Of a DNA stretch of 40,902 nucleotides, positions 7,978-16,565 are shown in pieces. A program made the position numbers and the translations under genes. Origin of the DNA: Gammaproteobacteria bacterium. GTDB taxonomy: Bacteria; Pseudomonadota; Gammaproteobacteria; Pseudomonadales; Azotimanducaceae. The stretch covers positions 1 to 40,902 of the forward strand of contig PAFU01000033.1 of NCBI GenBank assembly GCA_002704225.1, written 5' to 3'. The stretch's first letter is position 1. The number at the start of each line of letters is the position of its first letter. The notes beneath the pieces were generated by a model. It did no database searches, had not been told where the DNA came from, and saw only the letters and a program-made list of their open reading frames with translations.

Positions 7978-9450
7978 GTGAGTTCCGCATTGGGCCTGAT
8001 TGATCTTGGGGTCATTGCGTTGGTGATGCTTGGCGTGACGTGGGCCGGGCACCGGCTCAGCGGTACGATTACCGATCGCCAAGGTTTTTTTCAAGCCGGG
8101 GGCTCCATGCCTTGGTGGGCGGTATCGGCGAGCATCATTGCGACGGTAGTCAGCGCAGTGACGTTTGTGTCGGTGCCCGCCGCCGTGTTCGCTCCGGAGG
8201 GCAACCTAACCTATGTCCAGGTCATCATTGGTCTGGCCATGGGCAAGGTGCTGGTTGCCAGACTGCTGGCGCGACCGTTCTACCAAAGCCAAAATCTTGC
8301 AACGAGTTACGAATACATCGGCGCTCGCATCGACGCGCCAACGGGCACCCTGTCCATGGCATTAGGCTTGCTGCTCAATACCATCAATTCCGGCGTTAAA
8401 CTGTTAACCGCGAGTTTGGTTTTGGACGTGATCAGCGGTTGGGGGTTGGCTGGTTGTGCATTGTTTATTGTCAGCGTCAGTGCGCTTTGGGGCGCCTTGG
8501 CTGGTATCAAAACGGTCATCTGGACGGATTTTCTGCTGTTTTTGCTCTTCGCCGCGGGGGCCATTTTTGCGCTGCTTTATACGCTTGGTGAGATCACTAT
8601 GCCGTTGCCCGAGGCCTTGCTCTGGCTCGATCAACAGGCAAAGTTGGTTATGTTCGATTTCGATACGGACACAAGCAAAAGCGGCACCATTTGGGCCGGA
8701 GTGATCGGCGCGATTTGCTTGAGTATTGCCCAAGGCAGTACTCAAGGCACTTGGCAGCGCGTGAAGGCCTGCCGCTCGGTGGACGATGCCTGCAAAGCCT
8801 TTGATTTTGCCGCGCTGTTCTATGTGGTCCATTTGTTGATTCTGGGCGTGGGTCTAGCACTGGTCGTATTCTATGGTGAGCGTGGTGTGCCAGAGCGTTT
8901 GGCCGCCGAGTTAGTCAACGCACCAGACCGAATTTTTCCGCATTTTATCGCCACAGAGTTACCGGTTGGCATTTCTGGTTTGTTTATCGCGGCGATATTT
9001 GCCGCAGCCATTTCAACCTTGGATTCGGCGCTGGCGGAGGGCGCTGACCTGACGGTAAACCATCTGTACGCTCCCCTGCGCAAAGATTGTACGGAACAAC
9101 ATTATCTGACGATGTCGCGGCTCTTTATGGTCGTTTGGGCTCTGATCTTTTTTGCATTGGCTTTGTTTTTTTCGCGCTACTCGGCGCAAGGGCTGTTGCA
9201 GCTCACGTTCAAGCTGCCGAATTACATCTATGGGGCGATTTTTGCCAGCATCCTGTTGGCCCGGTTTGGTATCGGTTCGCTGCGCCTGATTTTGTCGGGT
9301 GTTGTTCTGGCCAGCGTTATCGTGGCTTATTTGGCAACAAACGGTGTTGCCTTCTTTTATTGGTGCCCCATTTCCGGCGGTGCCATGTTTGCCTTTGTCT
9401 GGGCGTTGGATCGACGACCGCTGGATTGGTCGGGAGTAGCCGAGCGCTGA
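7978..9450 (+). CDS. Sodium:solute symporter (SSS) family transporter
   Basis: A 490-residue polytopic inner-membrane protein with about 13 hydrophobic segments. SSS hallmarks are FFQAGGSMPWWAVSASIIATVVSAVTF in the first helices, the LAGIKTVIWTDFLLF block, GSTQGTWQR in the middle, and FIAAIFAAAISTLDSAL (sodium-site helix 8 region). GTG 7978 starts two bases after the preceding stop, showing tight coupling to the reductase gene. SSS carriers import sugars, amino acids, organic acids or compatible solutes with sodium; a marine setting would suit this. The substrate is not determinable from sequence. The neighbours suggest, but do not prove, a methylated or unsaturated organic substrate. Confidence 0.92.
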   Translation: MSSALGLIDLGVIALVMLGVTWAGHRLSGTITDRQGFFQAGGSMPWWAVSASIIATVVSAVTFVSVPAAVFAPEGNLTYVQVIIGLAMGKVLVARLLARPFYQSQNLATSYEYIGARIDAPTGTLSMALGLLLNTINSGVKLLTASLVLDVISGWGLAGCALFIVSVSALWGALAGIKTVIWTDFLLFLLFAAGAIFALLYTLGEITMPLPEALLWLDQQAKLVMFDFDTDTSKSGTIWAGVIGAICLSIAQGSTQGTWQRVKACRSVDDACKAFDFAALFYVVHLLILGVGLALVVFYGERGVPERLAAELVNAPDRIFPHFIATELPVGISGLFIAAIFAAAISTLDSALAEGADLTVNHLYAPLRKDCTEQHYLTMSRLFMVVWALIFFALALFFSRYSAQGLLQLTFKLPNYIYGAIFASILLARFGIGSLRLILSGVVLASVIVAYLATNGVAFFYWCPISGGAMFAFVWALDRRPLDWSGVAER

Positions 9451-9456
9451 CGTGAA

Positions 9457-10260
9457 TCAGCGCGGCGGCCCGACCCCGTGGACTGCTCCGAATGCCGTGC
9501 CAGACATATAGGGTTCGGGCGGTCGATGGCGCGAGTCACGTCGAAACTCTCGCCGATTTGCCCGGTGCTCGCGCGTCACCCTTCTTTCGAGCTGCCGGTG
9601 CTGCCGATACAGAAAATGATCTGGATGTCTCAAATGTCCGTGATGCCAGAAGGGGCTATGTCTGCTGGCATGTCCCCAAGAGCGATGATGCCTGTGATGC
9701 CTGTGATGCGTTGGGTGTCGATGGCTGTGTCGATCCCAATGCACGACGTAGGACGAGGAAACCCGTGCGGGCCACGGGTCGCTGTAGCGGTATGAGCTGG
9801 GTCTGCTGCGATAGACCACGCGAGTTTCTGCTGGCACAACGGTTATCGGCTGCGCGAGATCCTCGGGCAGCAGTCGCTGATCCTCAAGCTGCGCCCACAC
9901 ATGTGACTCATCGTCGGTGAGCGCTTGCCCCAGCTCGCTAACCCAGACCAGATTCGTGCTCAAGCGTTGCAGTAATGTCGGATACTGCATCAGAGCCAAA
10001 ATGGCGGGGTTGAACGCCGGTTTGCCCTGCACGCTGTTGGGATTATTCAAGTAGCGCGCCGCTAAGGCAATTTGCTCCGGGTGCTGAGTGGCGTCGAAGA
10101 TGACTTGCACAATGTCGTCTGGGTAGTGGATGAGCGGGTCAACCAATTTTGCTGCGGGTGCCGGCTCTTCGGCATTGAGTAGCGCGAGCGGCTCCTGGCC
10201 GTAGGCCGCGCTGGTGAACGCCAAAGCCCCCAAGGTTCCGATCAGTCTGAATCCAAGCAT
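9457..10260 (-). CDS. DUF3300 protein with histidine-rich C-terminal tail
   Basis: A 267-residue exported protein. A signal peptide ends near SAAYGQ (residue 22). The middle contains a short version of DUF3300: LVDPLIHYPDDIVQVIF, then ALAARYLNN and NPAILALMQYPTLLQRLS. From about residue 170 the protein becomes very rich in His and Arg (HRHPTHHRHHRHHRSWGH and similar), a composition typical of metal-binding or polyanion-binding tails. Function is unknown. AGGAG sits six bases from ATG 10260. The His tail is encoded by 9-bp tandem units on the plus strand (9687-9713), so its length may vary between strains. The gene converges with the symporter, six bases away. Confidence 0.83.
   Translation of the reverse strand: MLGFRLIGTLGALAFTSAAYGQEPLALLNAEEPAPAAKLVDPLIHYPDDIVQVIFDATQHPEQIALAARYLNNPNSVQGKPAFNPAILALMQYPTLLQRLSTNLVWVSELGQALTDDESHVWAQLEDQRLLPEDLAQPITVVPAETRVVYRSRPSSYRYSDPWPARVSSSYVVHWDRHSHRHPTHHRHHRHHRSWGHASRHSPFWHHGHLRHPDHFLYRQHRQLERRVTREHRANRREFRRDSRHRPPEPYMSGTAFGAVHGVGPPR
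9687..9713. repeat. Short tandem repeat, 9-bp unit
   Basis: Three adjacent copies read GATGCCTGT, GATGCCTGT and the diverged GATGCGTTG. They encode the His-rich tail of the DUF3300 protein on the minus strand. The unit is a whole number of codons, so gain or loss keeps the frame. Confidence 0.7.
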
Positions 10261-10270
10261 TTGAAACTCC

Positions 10271-10321
10271 TTTGATACCGTCTTGTACCCTCAGTGTCTG
10301 AGTCATAGTGCTGGTATCAAA
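10271..10321 (-). promoter_or_regulatory. Inverted repeat abutting the ribosome-binding site of the DUF3300 gene
   Basis: The 9-bp arms GGTATCAAA (10313-10321) and TTTGATACC (10271-10279) are perfectly complementary and 33 bases apart. Between them a nested CTCAG-TGT-CTGAG hairpin (10290-10302) is also present. In the transcript the downstream arm ends in the AAAGGAG Shine-Dalgarno of the DUF3300 gene, so folding could limit access to it; alternatively it is a protein operator. Confidence 0.45.
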
Positions 10322-10359
10322 CTGAACCGCTGCTGAACCAATTAATCACCGGAAAATGC

Positions 10360-11241
10360 TTAGAGCGCCAATACCCAGCTCAGGGCAACGAGTCCGATGG
10401 CGACGATACCAGCCTGCTGCTGCCGTTCTCGAGAGATGGTCGAAAAGTCGATATGAGAAAGTCCCAGCCCAGCGCATACGCCCGCGACGAAGCCAAAGAC
10501 GTGGCCGCCAATGTCCACACGTTCTGACCCAAAGCCGGTAAACGCGAGCATGGCGATGGCCGCGAACAAAGGGGCTGCGCTACGGCGCCAATCGTGTTGG
10601 CGAAATGCACCCTTTCGCCACAGTAGCGTGGGTGCCAGCCCGAGGGCAGCGAAATTTGCAGTGGAGGCACCCAATGCGCGAAAGGCATCTGGATGAATCA
10701 GCGCGTTAAACAGATTAGCGGCCGCCGCGCAGCCAAGAATTGCCAGCCAGCCAACCCCCGATCCCAAATAGCGGGCGACAAAGAACCCGAACAGGCTGCC
10801 AAACAAGCTGTTGCTCAGAATATGCTCCAACCCGCCGTGTAGGGTGAGAGCGGTGAGTGCACGCCACCATTCGCCTTGGCGTACCGATTCGCTGTGCAGT
10901 ACGCCTGCTTCGACCAGCTGACTGTTAGAGAATCCTTGTAGCGCGGGAACTGCCCAGATGACCGCCAAAAATCCGAGGACGCCGAACCATCCGCTATCGA
11001 CAAAGGGTACCTGGACCTGGGTAGGCGGCGGCTTGCTGTTTTCTTGCCAATAGGAGGTGAGTTCATGGTGTGCTCGCGCTTGCTCAGCGGGTGGGACCAT
11101 CAGAGACCACGGCGTGGCGGTGGCATTCATGTCCACCCGATGAGCCACTTTGACGGCAAGCAATACCAGGCTGGCGTCTCGAATTTGCCGCTTGTCTTCA
11201 GCGCGAAATATCTCGACCCAGGGGTCTTGTTCTTCACTCAT
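10360..11241 (-). CDS. Rhomboid family intramembrane serine protease
   Basis: A 293-residue inner-membrane protein. About 80 cytosolic N-terminal residues precede six or seven membrane segments. The rhomboid signature is complete: HILSN in TM2 (His140, Asn144), GAST with nucleophile Ser193 in TM4, and GGHVFGFVAG with catalytic His247 in TM6. The residue after the nucleophile is Thr rather than the more usual Gly, which still fits the GxSx form. Rhomboids cleave substrates inside the membrane; the target here is unknown. The ATG at 11241 lacks a strong Shine-Dalgarno. The acyltransferase gene lies 39 bp upstream on the same strand. Confidence 0.9.
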   Translation of the reverse strand: MSEEQDPWVEIFRAEDKRQIRDASLVLLAVKVAHRVDMNATATPWSLMVPPAEQARAHHELTSYWQENSKPPPTQVQVPFVDSGWFGVLGFLAVIWAVPALQGFSNSQLVEAGVLHSESVRQGEWWRALTALTLHGGLEHILSNSLFGSLFGFFVARYLGSGVGWLAILGCAAAANLFNALIHPDAFRALGASTANFAALGLAPTLLWRKGAFRQHDWRRSAAPLFAAIAMLAFTGFGSERVDIGGHVFGFVAGVCAGLGLSHIDFSTISRERQQQAGIVAIGLVALSWVLAL

Positions 11242-11280
11242 GTATACAGGTTGTCAGGGGCTGGAAAATATTCCGCAATT

Positions 11281-12174
11281 CTAAGGTAACGATGAAAGAA
11301 CGGTAGGGTGCGGTTCGACGTTGTGCAGGGCCAGCGACTGAACCTGTTGGTAGAGACAGTCGGTCAGCGTCTGACGGTTTTCGAATTCGCTCAGGGTGGA
11401 CCAATCCAGAGTGTCGCCGACAACAGCATGCAACGGCTTGCCAAATCGGTTGCGTGCCTCGCTGAGCAGTAGCGCCATGCGCAGAGGTTCTGCGATATGC
11501 GATGCCAGATGAAACGCACGACGGTTTTGTCCGCGGAAGTAAATTGGCACCACACTGGCCTGAGCATCGCGAATCAACTTCGCCGCAAACGTTGTCCAGG
11601 GTGCATCGACGACGTTGCCAAAGCCCTTTTTGTCAGCGGTCGAAACAAAACCCGACGGAAAAATCAAAACCGGGATGTTATCTGCCAAACACTCTTGGGC
11701 GACTTTCTTTATCCGGATGTTGTTTTTCATCGCCTCCTTGGTTGGATGGAAATCCACCGGCAAGAAGTACTGGGCTAAATCTTTGTCCTGGCATAAAAGC
11801 GAATTGATCAAAATGCGAAAGTCGCCTCTCGCCTTTAACGCCATATCGCATAACGCCATACCGTCGACGATGCCAAATGGATGATTGGCCACAAACACTA
11901 AGGGGCCGTCGGCTGGTATTTCTTTGAGCTTGGTGGCGTTGTACCGACAGTCAATGCGGGTAGCCTCAAAAGCTGCGGTAAAAAAACGCTCCACGGCAAA
12001 GGGCTCTGCCTTCAATTGCTTGTAGATGGTTTCGATTTCTTTTCGGCCAAACAAGCGCTCTACGGAGGAGATTACTTGGCGGGTCAGCCAAGGATCCTCG
12101 GGTTGGACGTAGGTAATCTTCGGTTCGTCTCTCACATAAGCTGTAAAGGCTGGATCCAGCTCAGGTTGAGGCAT
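11281..12174 (-). CDS. Lysophospholipid acyltransferase family protein (hemolysin-like PlsC fold)
   Basis: A 297-residue protein of the glycerolipid acyltransferase family. The catalytic motif appears as NHPFGIVDG (97-105), with His98 and Asp104 in the spacing usual for the COG3176/hemolysin-like branch. FPSGFVST around residue 172 corresponds to the substrate-binding block, and VVPIYFRGQNRRAF to the last conserved motif. It would transfer an acyl chain to a lysophospholipid or amino-lipid at the inner membrane; OlsA- or ornithine-lipid-like roles are possible. GGAG lies eight bases before ATG 12174. It sits upstream of the rhomboid gene and may be co-transcribed with it. Confidence 0.86.
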   Translation of the reverse strand: MPQPELDPAFTAYVRDEPKITYVQPEDPWLTRQVISSVERLFGRKEIETIYKQLKAEPFAVERFFTAAFEATRIDCRYNATKLKEIPADGPLVFVANHPFGIVDGMALCDMALKARGDFRILINSLLCQDKDLAQYFLPVDFHPTKEAMKNNIRIKKVAQECLADNIPVLIFPSGFVSTADKKGFGNVVDAPWTTFAAKLIRDAQASVVPIYFRGQNRRAFHLASHIAEPLRMALLLSEARNRFGKPLHAVVGDTLDWSTLSEFENRQTLTDCLYQQVQSLALHNVEPHPTVLSSLP

Positions 12175-12456
12175 AACGCTGCTCCGAGGACTGTCATTCG
12201 GTACAGACTAGCGCGTTGCGCCGCCAATGGACACGATCAACGGGTTAAAAGTTCGTGACAGCAAAGCCGACAATTGAGGCCGGATCGGCCTGGTAAGGGC
12301 GACATTGTTGCGACGACTGGAAGTTCGTCCTCGTTGGGGTTGCAAATCCACCGGCAGTTGCCAATATAGACGTATGCGCTTTCGAGCGAAGGGTTTTTCA
12401 ATCTGTAAACCATGCGAGACGGAACGATCTCGCAGGATCAATGATAGGTGATATCA
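12175..12456. other. Divergent intergenic region, acyltransferase / BI-1
   Basis: A 282-bp gap that must hold promoters for both divergent genes. The only structure I can point to is a GCGAGA/TCTCGC hairpin (12414-12433) in the leader of the BI-1 gene, without a T-run. A 77-codon minus-strand frame inside it is Arg-rich and not protein-like. Confidence 0.4.
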
Positions 12457-13131
12457 ATGGAACAACGATCTATGCATCAGGCGTCGGTAGCGAGTCTGTC
12501 TACGCTGGAAACCAATAAGGTACTTAAGAATACCTACCTTTTACTGTCCGCAACGTTGGGTTTCAGTGCGGTGATGGCCGCTCTGTCGATGGCTATGAAT
12601 GTGCCGCCCATGGCTTATTTGATCTGCGTGATTTCCTCCATGGTACTGGGTATGTTCGTGCTGCCCCGCACGGCTAACTCGGCCTCAGGTTTGGGTGTGA
12701 TCTTCTTGGTCACTGGTCTGCTGGGCTTTGGCTTGGGTCCGATCATCAGCATGTATTTGTCTCTGGCGAATGGCGCGCAAGTTGTGGGCACTGCTCTGGG
12801 CGGCACGGCGGTGATTTTCTTGGGTCTGGCGGGCTATGCCATGACGTCTAAGCGTGACTTCTCCTTTATGGGAGGCTTTGTCGCGATCGGCATGATGGTG
12901 ATGGTTATCGGCATGATCGCCAACATCTTCCTGCAGCTGCCCTTAATGTCCGTGATTATCTCAGGCGGCATCATCATGCTGATGAGCGCACTGATCTTGA
13001 TGCAAATCGGCTCCATCGTGAATGGTGGCGAAACCAATTACATCATGGCGACCTACGGGCTGTATCTGAGCATCTTCAATATCTTCATCAGCTTACTTCA
13101 GCTGCTGGGCATTTTTGGCGGTGACGATTAA
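12457..13131 (+). CDS. Bax inhibitor-1/YccA family membrane protein
   Basis: A 224-residue protein with seven hydrophobic segments following an N-terminal SLSTLETNKVLKNTYLLL stretch, the classic opening of the bacterial YccA/YbhL branch. YccA interacts with and modulates the FtsH protease in E. coli; other relatives are proton-regulated calcium leak channels. Which role applies cannot be told. ATG 12457 is chosen over GTG 12448 because AGGTGA (12446-12451) is spaced five bases before it and would overlap the earlier codon. The gene ends at a good terminator 82 bp downstream. It is divergent from the acyltransferase gene. Confidence 0.9.
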   Translation: MEQRSMHQASVASLSTLETNKVLKNTYLLLSATLGFSAVMAALSMAMNVPPMAYLICVISSMVLGMFVLPRTANSASGLGVIFLVTGLLGFGLGPIISMYLSLANGAQVVGTALGGTAVIFLGLAGYAMTSKRDFSFMGGFVAIGMMVMVIGMIANIFLQLPLMSVIISGGIIMLMSALILMQIGSIVNGGETNYIMATYGLYLSIFNIFISLLQLLGIFGGDD

Positions 13132-13212
13132 TCAGGCACGAATCGTCAGGCACTCAGCAGTCGCGCAGTGAACGCGTGACCCAGTGCGGCAAATGATTGT
13201 TTGCTGACGATG

Positions 13213-13258
13213 AAACCCGACAGAGACTTCGCTTAGCGAAGGATACGTCGGGGTTTTT
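13213..13258 (+). terminator. Rho-independent terminator after BI-1 gene
   Basis: A long hairpin: outer stem AAACCCGAC with GTCGGGGTTT (one bulged G), inner stem CTTCGC-TTA-GCGAAG, followed by a T-run ending at 13258. Confidence 0.85.
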
Positions 13259-13285
13259 ATTGGATTAAAATCCTGCGGGGACGAT

Positions 13286-13468
13286 ATGGAATGGATGCAA
13301 ATTTTAGCCTTGGTCGCAGGTGGCATGATGCTGTTTGCGATTTGGCCGATGTATAAGAATTGGCGAGCTAATCCGACCGAGGCGCAGCCCGGGGATTGGT
13401 CCACAGCGGTCTTTATTTTAGGGCTGGTGATGCTGTTCGTTCTGATGCTGATCTGGTCAGTGCAGTAG
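13286..13468 (+). CDS. Small two-helix membrane protein, 60 aa
   Basis: Not a family I can name. The protein has two hydrophobic segments, about residues 4-22 (ILALVAGGMMLFAIWPMY) and 40-58 (STAVFILGLVMLFVLML), joined by a polar loop with a KNWRANPTEAQPGDW stretch. The strong transmembrane pattern, GGGG site five bases from the ATG and position after a terminator support a real gene. It converges on the VWA-protein gene 40 bp away. It may be an inner-membrane accessory protein; nothing shows of what. Confidence 0.72.
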   Translation: MEWMQILALVAGGMMLFAIWPMYKNWRANPTEAQPGDWSTAVFILGLVMLFVLMLIWSVQ

Positions 13469-13508
13469 CTGCTGGCATTGAATAACACGCAAGGCGGTCA
13501 GCCGACCA

Positions 13509-15539
13509 TCATTTACCGGTGAGTGCTGTATAGACCTTGGTGAGCTGGTTGGGCAGGTCTTCCATCTCTTCGATAATCATGTAGCGCTCGTCAGGGCACA
13601 TGCGCTTGAGGTAGTCATGCCCGGACTTGTCTACGGTCATGCAAAATGTCTCGATACCCTTTTGCTGAGACTCTTGTAGCGCGCGGGCAGTGTCTTCCAC
13701 GCCGTAGTCGTGATTTCCCCGCGCCGGACCGTAGTCGCAGTCCTGAGGAAAACCGTCGCTGATGACCATCAGCACTTTCATGGCACTGCCCGTATTCATG
13801 AGCTTTTGGCTGGCATGCCGTATGGCCGGTCCCATGCGTGTCGAGCCCTTGGGTGACATGGCGGCAATGTTCTTCAGAGTCGACTGAGAAAAGGCATCGT
13901 CCGGTTCCTTGGCGACGAAGAGCTCCACATTGTCCTTGCTGTAACCGGAAAATCCGTAGATGCCGTAGCTGTCGCCCAAGGCCTCCAAAGCGGCAGCCAT
14001 CACGACCATGGCTTCACGTTCCAAATCGATGATTTTTCGGCCCGGTTCTTCGGGCTCCTCTTCGATGTCATCAAAGCTCGCGTACCAACCCCCACGCGTG
14101 TCAGCCTCATCTTCTTCGTAGTTTGACCAATCCTTGGGTTCCGGGGGATGAATTGGGTCGTCGGTAGAGGCGGATAGATCGACTAAGAAAATGGCGCTCA
14201 CATCCCGCTGTACGCGTTCTTTGCGCGAGTACACACGTTCGTTTGGGCTTTGCCCGGCTCGGATGTCCTGACGTGCTTCGATCACAGCGTTAAGGTCCAA
14301 CTCGTCACCGTCCTGTACCCGTCGAATACGTTCCAATCCGGTGGGCCGTATCTGTTCCAGTTGGCGCTGGACGGTGTTTTGGTAGGCACGAATGACGGCC
14401 TTTAGCGGCGCGATGTCTTCTTCACTGTCGTTGCTCAGTGACTGTTCAAAAACACGGCACCAGGCGCGCAAATAGGTTCGGTTCAGATAGTCCCATTCGT
14501 CGTAACGGAAGCTGCGAGCATCGCCTTGGGCGGTTCCCAGCGCATGGGCGACTGCCGAGCGTTCCATGTCTACACGGCGCTTTAATGTGTCCCGTTCCTC
14601 TTTCAACTCCTTAATCTCGATGTCTATCTGGCGCTGGCTGCCATCGCCGGCGTCGCCAAAGACGGCTTCTTTTTCTTCGCCAGTAGCCGTGTCCATGGCC
14701 ATGGATTGATTGAGCTGCTCGTTAATTTCTTCGAGTTCTTCCTCCCATTCCTCGACGCGCTGCTCGCGATTCAGCCAATCCACCAAGGATTCGTCGCGCT
14801 TATGGTATTCGCTCTGTTCTAGGGCGTAACAGGACAAGACCGACGGATAGTGTTGGCAGAGCGCGGCGACGCTGTCATAGACCGATAGCGCGCTGTCTCC
14901 GTGTTCCTGCAATGCTGAGAAAAGGCTTTGTTCCACCGAGCCATTGGCCAGAGACAACGGTTCGCCCAGACGCCAGCGTTTGGCTCTGGCGATCAAATCA
15001 CTGGGAACCTGTGAATTCAGCAAGTGCGCGTGATGGGCCGTGAGATGCTTTGCCAGCCCCGGATAGTGATGCAGTAAATGGCTCTGAATGCGCGTGTCTT
15101 CGAACAATAAGAAGAGGTCCTCGGCCAGAGCAGGAGCAGAAAAACTGTCGAACAGTAAGCGGTAGTCGCCTACTCGTGGCCCAGTATCCGGGCTGGGTGA
15201 GTGGAAGGCTGCCAGCTGGGGCAGACGAGCCAAGGCCGTGGTCATCCGAAACCCCAAGGTGTCGCATTCGCGCATACCGATTTGTTCCATGACCAGTACG
15301 CGGTAAGCCGAGGGACTGTCTGTTAACAGCGACTCAGGCAGGAACAGGGTGTCATTGTTTTGGCCGGTAAACTCTACGTCTAATTTAAGGCGTGAGTTAG
15401 TGGCGAATTCCTGATTGCTGCGAATGTGCAAATAGCGCCCGGCAATGCCTTCGGCAAAGAGTCCGAGCGCAGCCTCCACGTCTGCGAGTCGCACAGAGGG
15501 CTCAACGGTTCCTTGAGCTTCCTGATCGTCCGATGTCAT
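13509..15539 (-). CDS. VWA-domain protein of the CbbO/NorD type
   Basis: A 676-residue cytosolic protein. The N-terminal half is helical and family-specific. A charged, coiled-coil-like stretch covers about 258-330 (EEWEEELEEINEQLN). The C-terminal von Willebrand A domain has a full MIDAS: DLSAS (454-458), Thr567 in GSTRMG and Asp595 in ISDGFPQD. This fits CbbO/NorD proteins, which pair with a CbbQ/NorQ AAA+ ATPase to remodel and activate metalloenzymes such as Rubisco or nitric-oxide reductase. The ATPase gene lies 17 bp upstream on the same strand. No Rubisco or Nor gene is in view, so the client is unknown. An acidic linker (EEDEAD, EEEPEEPG) follows the MIDAS motif. Confidence 0.88.
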   Translation of the reverse strand: MTSDDQEAQGTVEPSVRLADVEAALGLFAEGIAGRYLHIRSNQEFATNSRLKLDVEFTGQNNDTLFLPESLLTDSPSAYRVLVMEQIGMRECDTLGFRMTTALARLPQLAAFHSPSPDTGPRVGDYRLLFDSFSAPALAEDLFLLFEDTRIQSHLLHHYPGLAKHLTAHHAHLLNSQVPSDLIARAKRWRLGEPLSLANGSVEQSLFSALQEHGDSALSVYDSVAALCQHYPSVLSCYALEQSEYHKRDESLVDWLNREQRVEEWEEELEEINEQLNQSMAMDTATGEEKEAVFGDAGDGSQRQIDIEIKELKEERDTLKRRVDMERSAVAHALGTAQGDARSFRYDEWDYLNRTYLRAWCRVFEQSLSNDSEEDIAPLKAVIRAYQNTVQRQLEQIRPTGLERIRRVQDGDELDLNAVIEARQDIRAGQSPNERVYSRKERVQRDVSAIFLVDLSASTDDPIHPPEPKDWSNYEEDEADTRGGWYASFDDIEEEPEEPGRKIIDLEREAMVVMAAALEALGDSYGIYGFSGYSKDNVELFVAKEPDDAFSQSTLKNIAAMSPKGSTRMGPAIRHASQKLMNTGSAMKVLMVISDGFPQDCDYGPARGNHDYGVEDTARALQESQQKGIETFCMTVDKSGHDYLKRMCPDERYMIIEEMEDLPNQLTKVYTALTGK

Positions 15540-15556
15540 GGCTCTGGCTCAGCCGG

Positions 15557-16393
15557 CTAGGGCAAGATGACGTCGACAATATCGGCCACCGCCTGCTGCA
15601 CGCTGGGGTCGTCCGAGATTGCACTGATGATCGAAGCCGTTGCTGCTCGCCGGGGTGCAATACCGGCCGCAATGAGATCGCCGGTGTAGATCAGCAGCCG
15701 TGTACTGACACCTTCTTCGAATCCATGCTGCTTGAGATTACGCACGCGCTCGCCGATAACCGCGAGCCGTTCCGCTGTAGTGGCGTCGACACCAGACTCG
15801 TGGCTGATGATTTTGGTTTCGGTTTCTACATCAGGGTAGTCGAATTCCAGGCTGACGAAGCGTTGACGAGTGCTGGGTTTGAGATCTTTAAGCACACTTT
15901 GGTAGCCGGGGTTGTACGAAATCACCAGCAAAAAATCTGGGTGTGCATCCAGCAGTTCGCCAGTCTTATCAATGGGTAAAATGCGCCGATGGTCGGTAAG
16001 AGAGTGAATGAGCACAGTGGTGTCCTTCCGTGCTTCGACAATCTCGTCCAGATAGCAGATGGCTCCGGTGCGAACAGCTCGGGTCAGTGGCCCATCAGAC
16101 CAGACGGTTTCGTCGCCCTTGAGCAAGTAGCGTCCCACCATATCGGTTGCTGTCAGATCTTCATGACAGGACACCGTCAGCAGTGGAACCTCCGGCCGCT
16201 GCTCGCTTGCTCTGTTGTAGTCGAGCTGCCAGCTCATGTGTTCCACGAAGCGTGTTTTGCCGCAGCCGGTGGGTCCTTTAAGCAGTACAGGAAGCCTCGA
16301 CGCATAGGCCGCTTGAAAGACCTCTACTTCGTCTGCCAAGGGCAAGTAGTAGGGGGCCTCAGTTGTGGGTGAGGGGCTTGATGTTTGATTCAT
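15557..16393 (-). CDS. MoxR-type AAA+ ATPase, CbbQ/NirQ/NorQ/GpvN family
   Basis: ATG 16393 is preferred (CAGGT upstream, and family proteins start just before a segment like [12 protein letters not shown]); the longer frame to 16597 would overlap the divergent esterase gene. The 278-residue protein has Walker A GPTGCGKT (40-47), Walker B CYLDE (113-117) and the sensor/arginine regions typical of MoxR ATPases ([23 protein letters not shown]). CbbQ-type rings work with a VWA partner, here encoded directly downstream, to insert metal or remove inhibitors from a client enzyme. Which enzyme is served is not visible in this window. Confidence 0.92.
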   Translation of the reverse strand: MNQTSSPSPTTEAPYYLPLADEVEVFQAAYASRLPVLLKGPTGCGKTRFVEHMSWQLDYNRASEQRPEVPLLTVSCHEDLTATDMVGRYLLKGDETVWSDGPLTRAVRTGAICYLDEIVEARKDTTVLIHSLTDHRRILPIDKTGELLDAHPDFLLVISYNPGYQSVLKDLKPSTRQRFVSLEFDYPDVETETKIISHESGVDATTAERLAVIGERVRNLKQHGFEEGVSTRLLIYTGDLIAAGIAPRRAATASIISAISDDPSVQQAVADIVDVILP

Positions 16394-16565
16394 ATCGTAC
16401 CTGCAGAAATTGATCCGATTGGCCTCATGGCCATGCTCAATGCATGGTCTAGAATGCGGTTTTCTGCGTGCAGAGGTCGTGAAGATGCCCAAAAGAATCA
16501 GATCGCGTGACTTGTAGGCCCAACGGGGCCGCGTAAACTTAAAAAAAACGGAGAGAGAGAACGTC

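Noticed and set aside
9478-9920. Plus-strand frames opposite the DUF3300 gene
   Set aside because: They reflect the low-complexity His/Arg coding repeats; the minus frame has a signal peptide, a DUF3300 core and a good Shine-Dalgarno.
12208-12441. 77-codon minus-strand frame in the acyltransferase/BI-1 gap
   Set aside because: Arg-rich, no ribosome site and no family-like motif; it probably reflects promoter sequence.
16514-16527. GGCCC-AACG-GGGCC hairpin upstream of the esterase as a terminator
   Set aside because: No T-run follows on either strand, and it lies in a divergent promoter gap.
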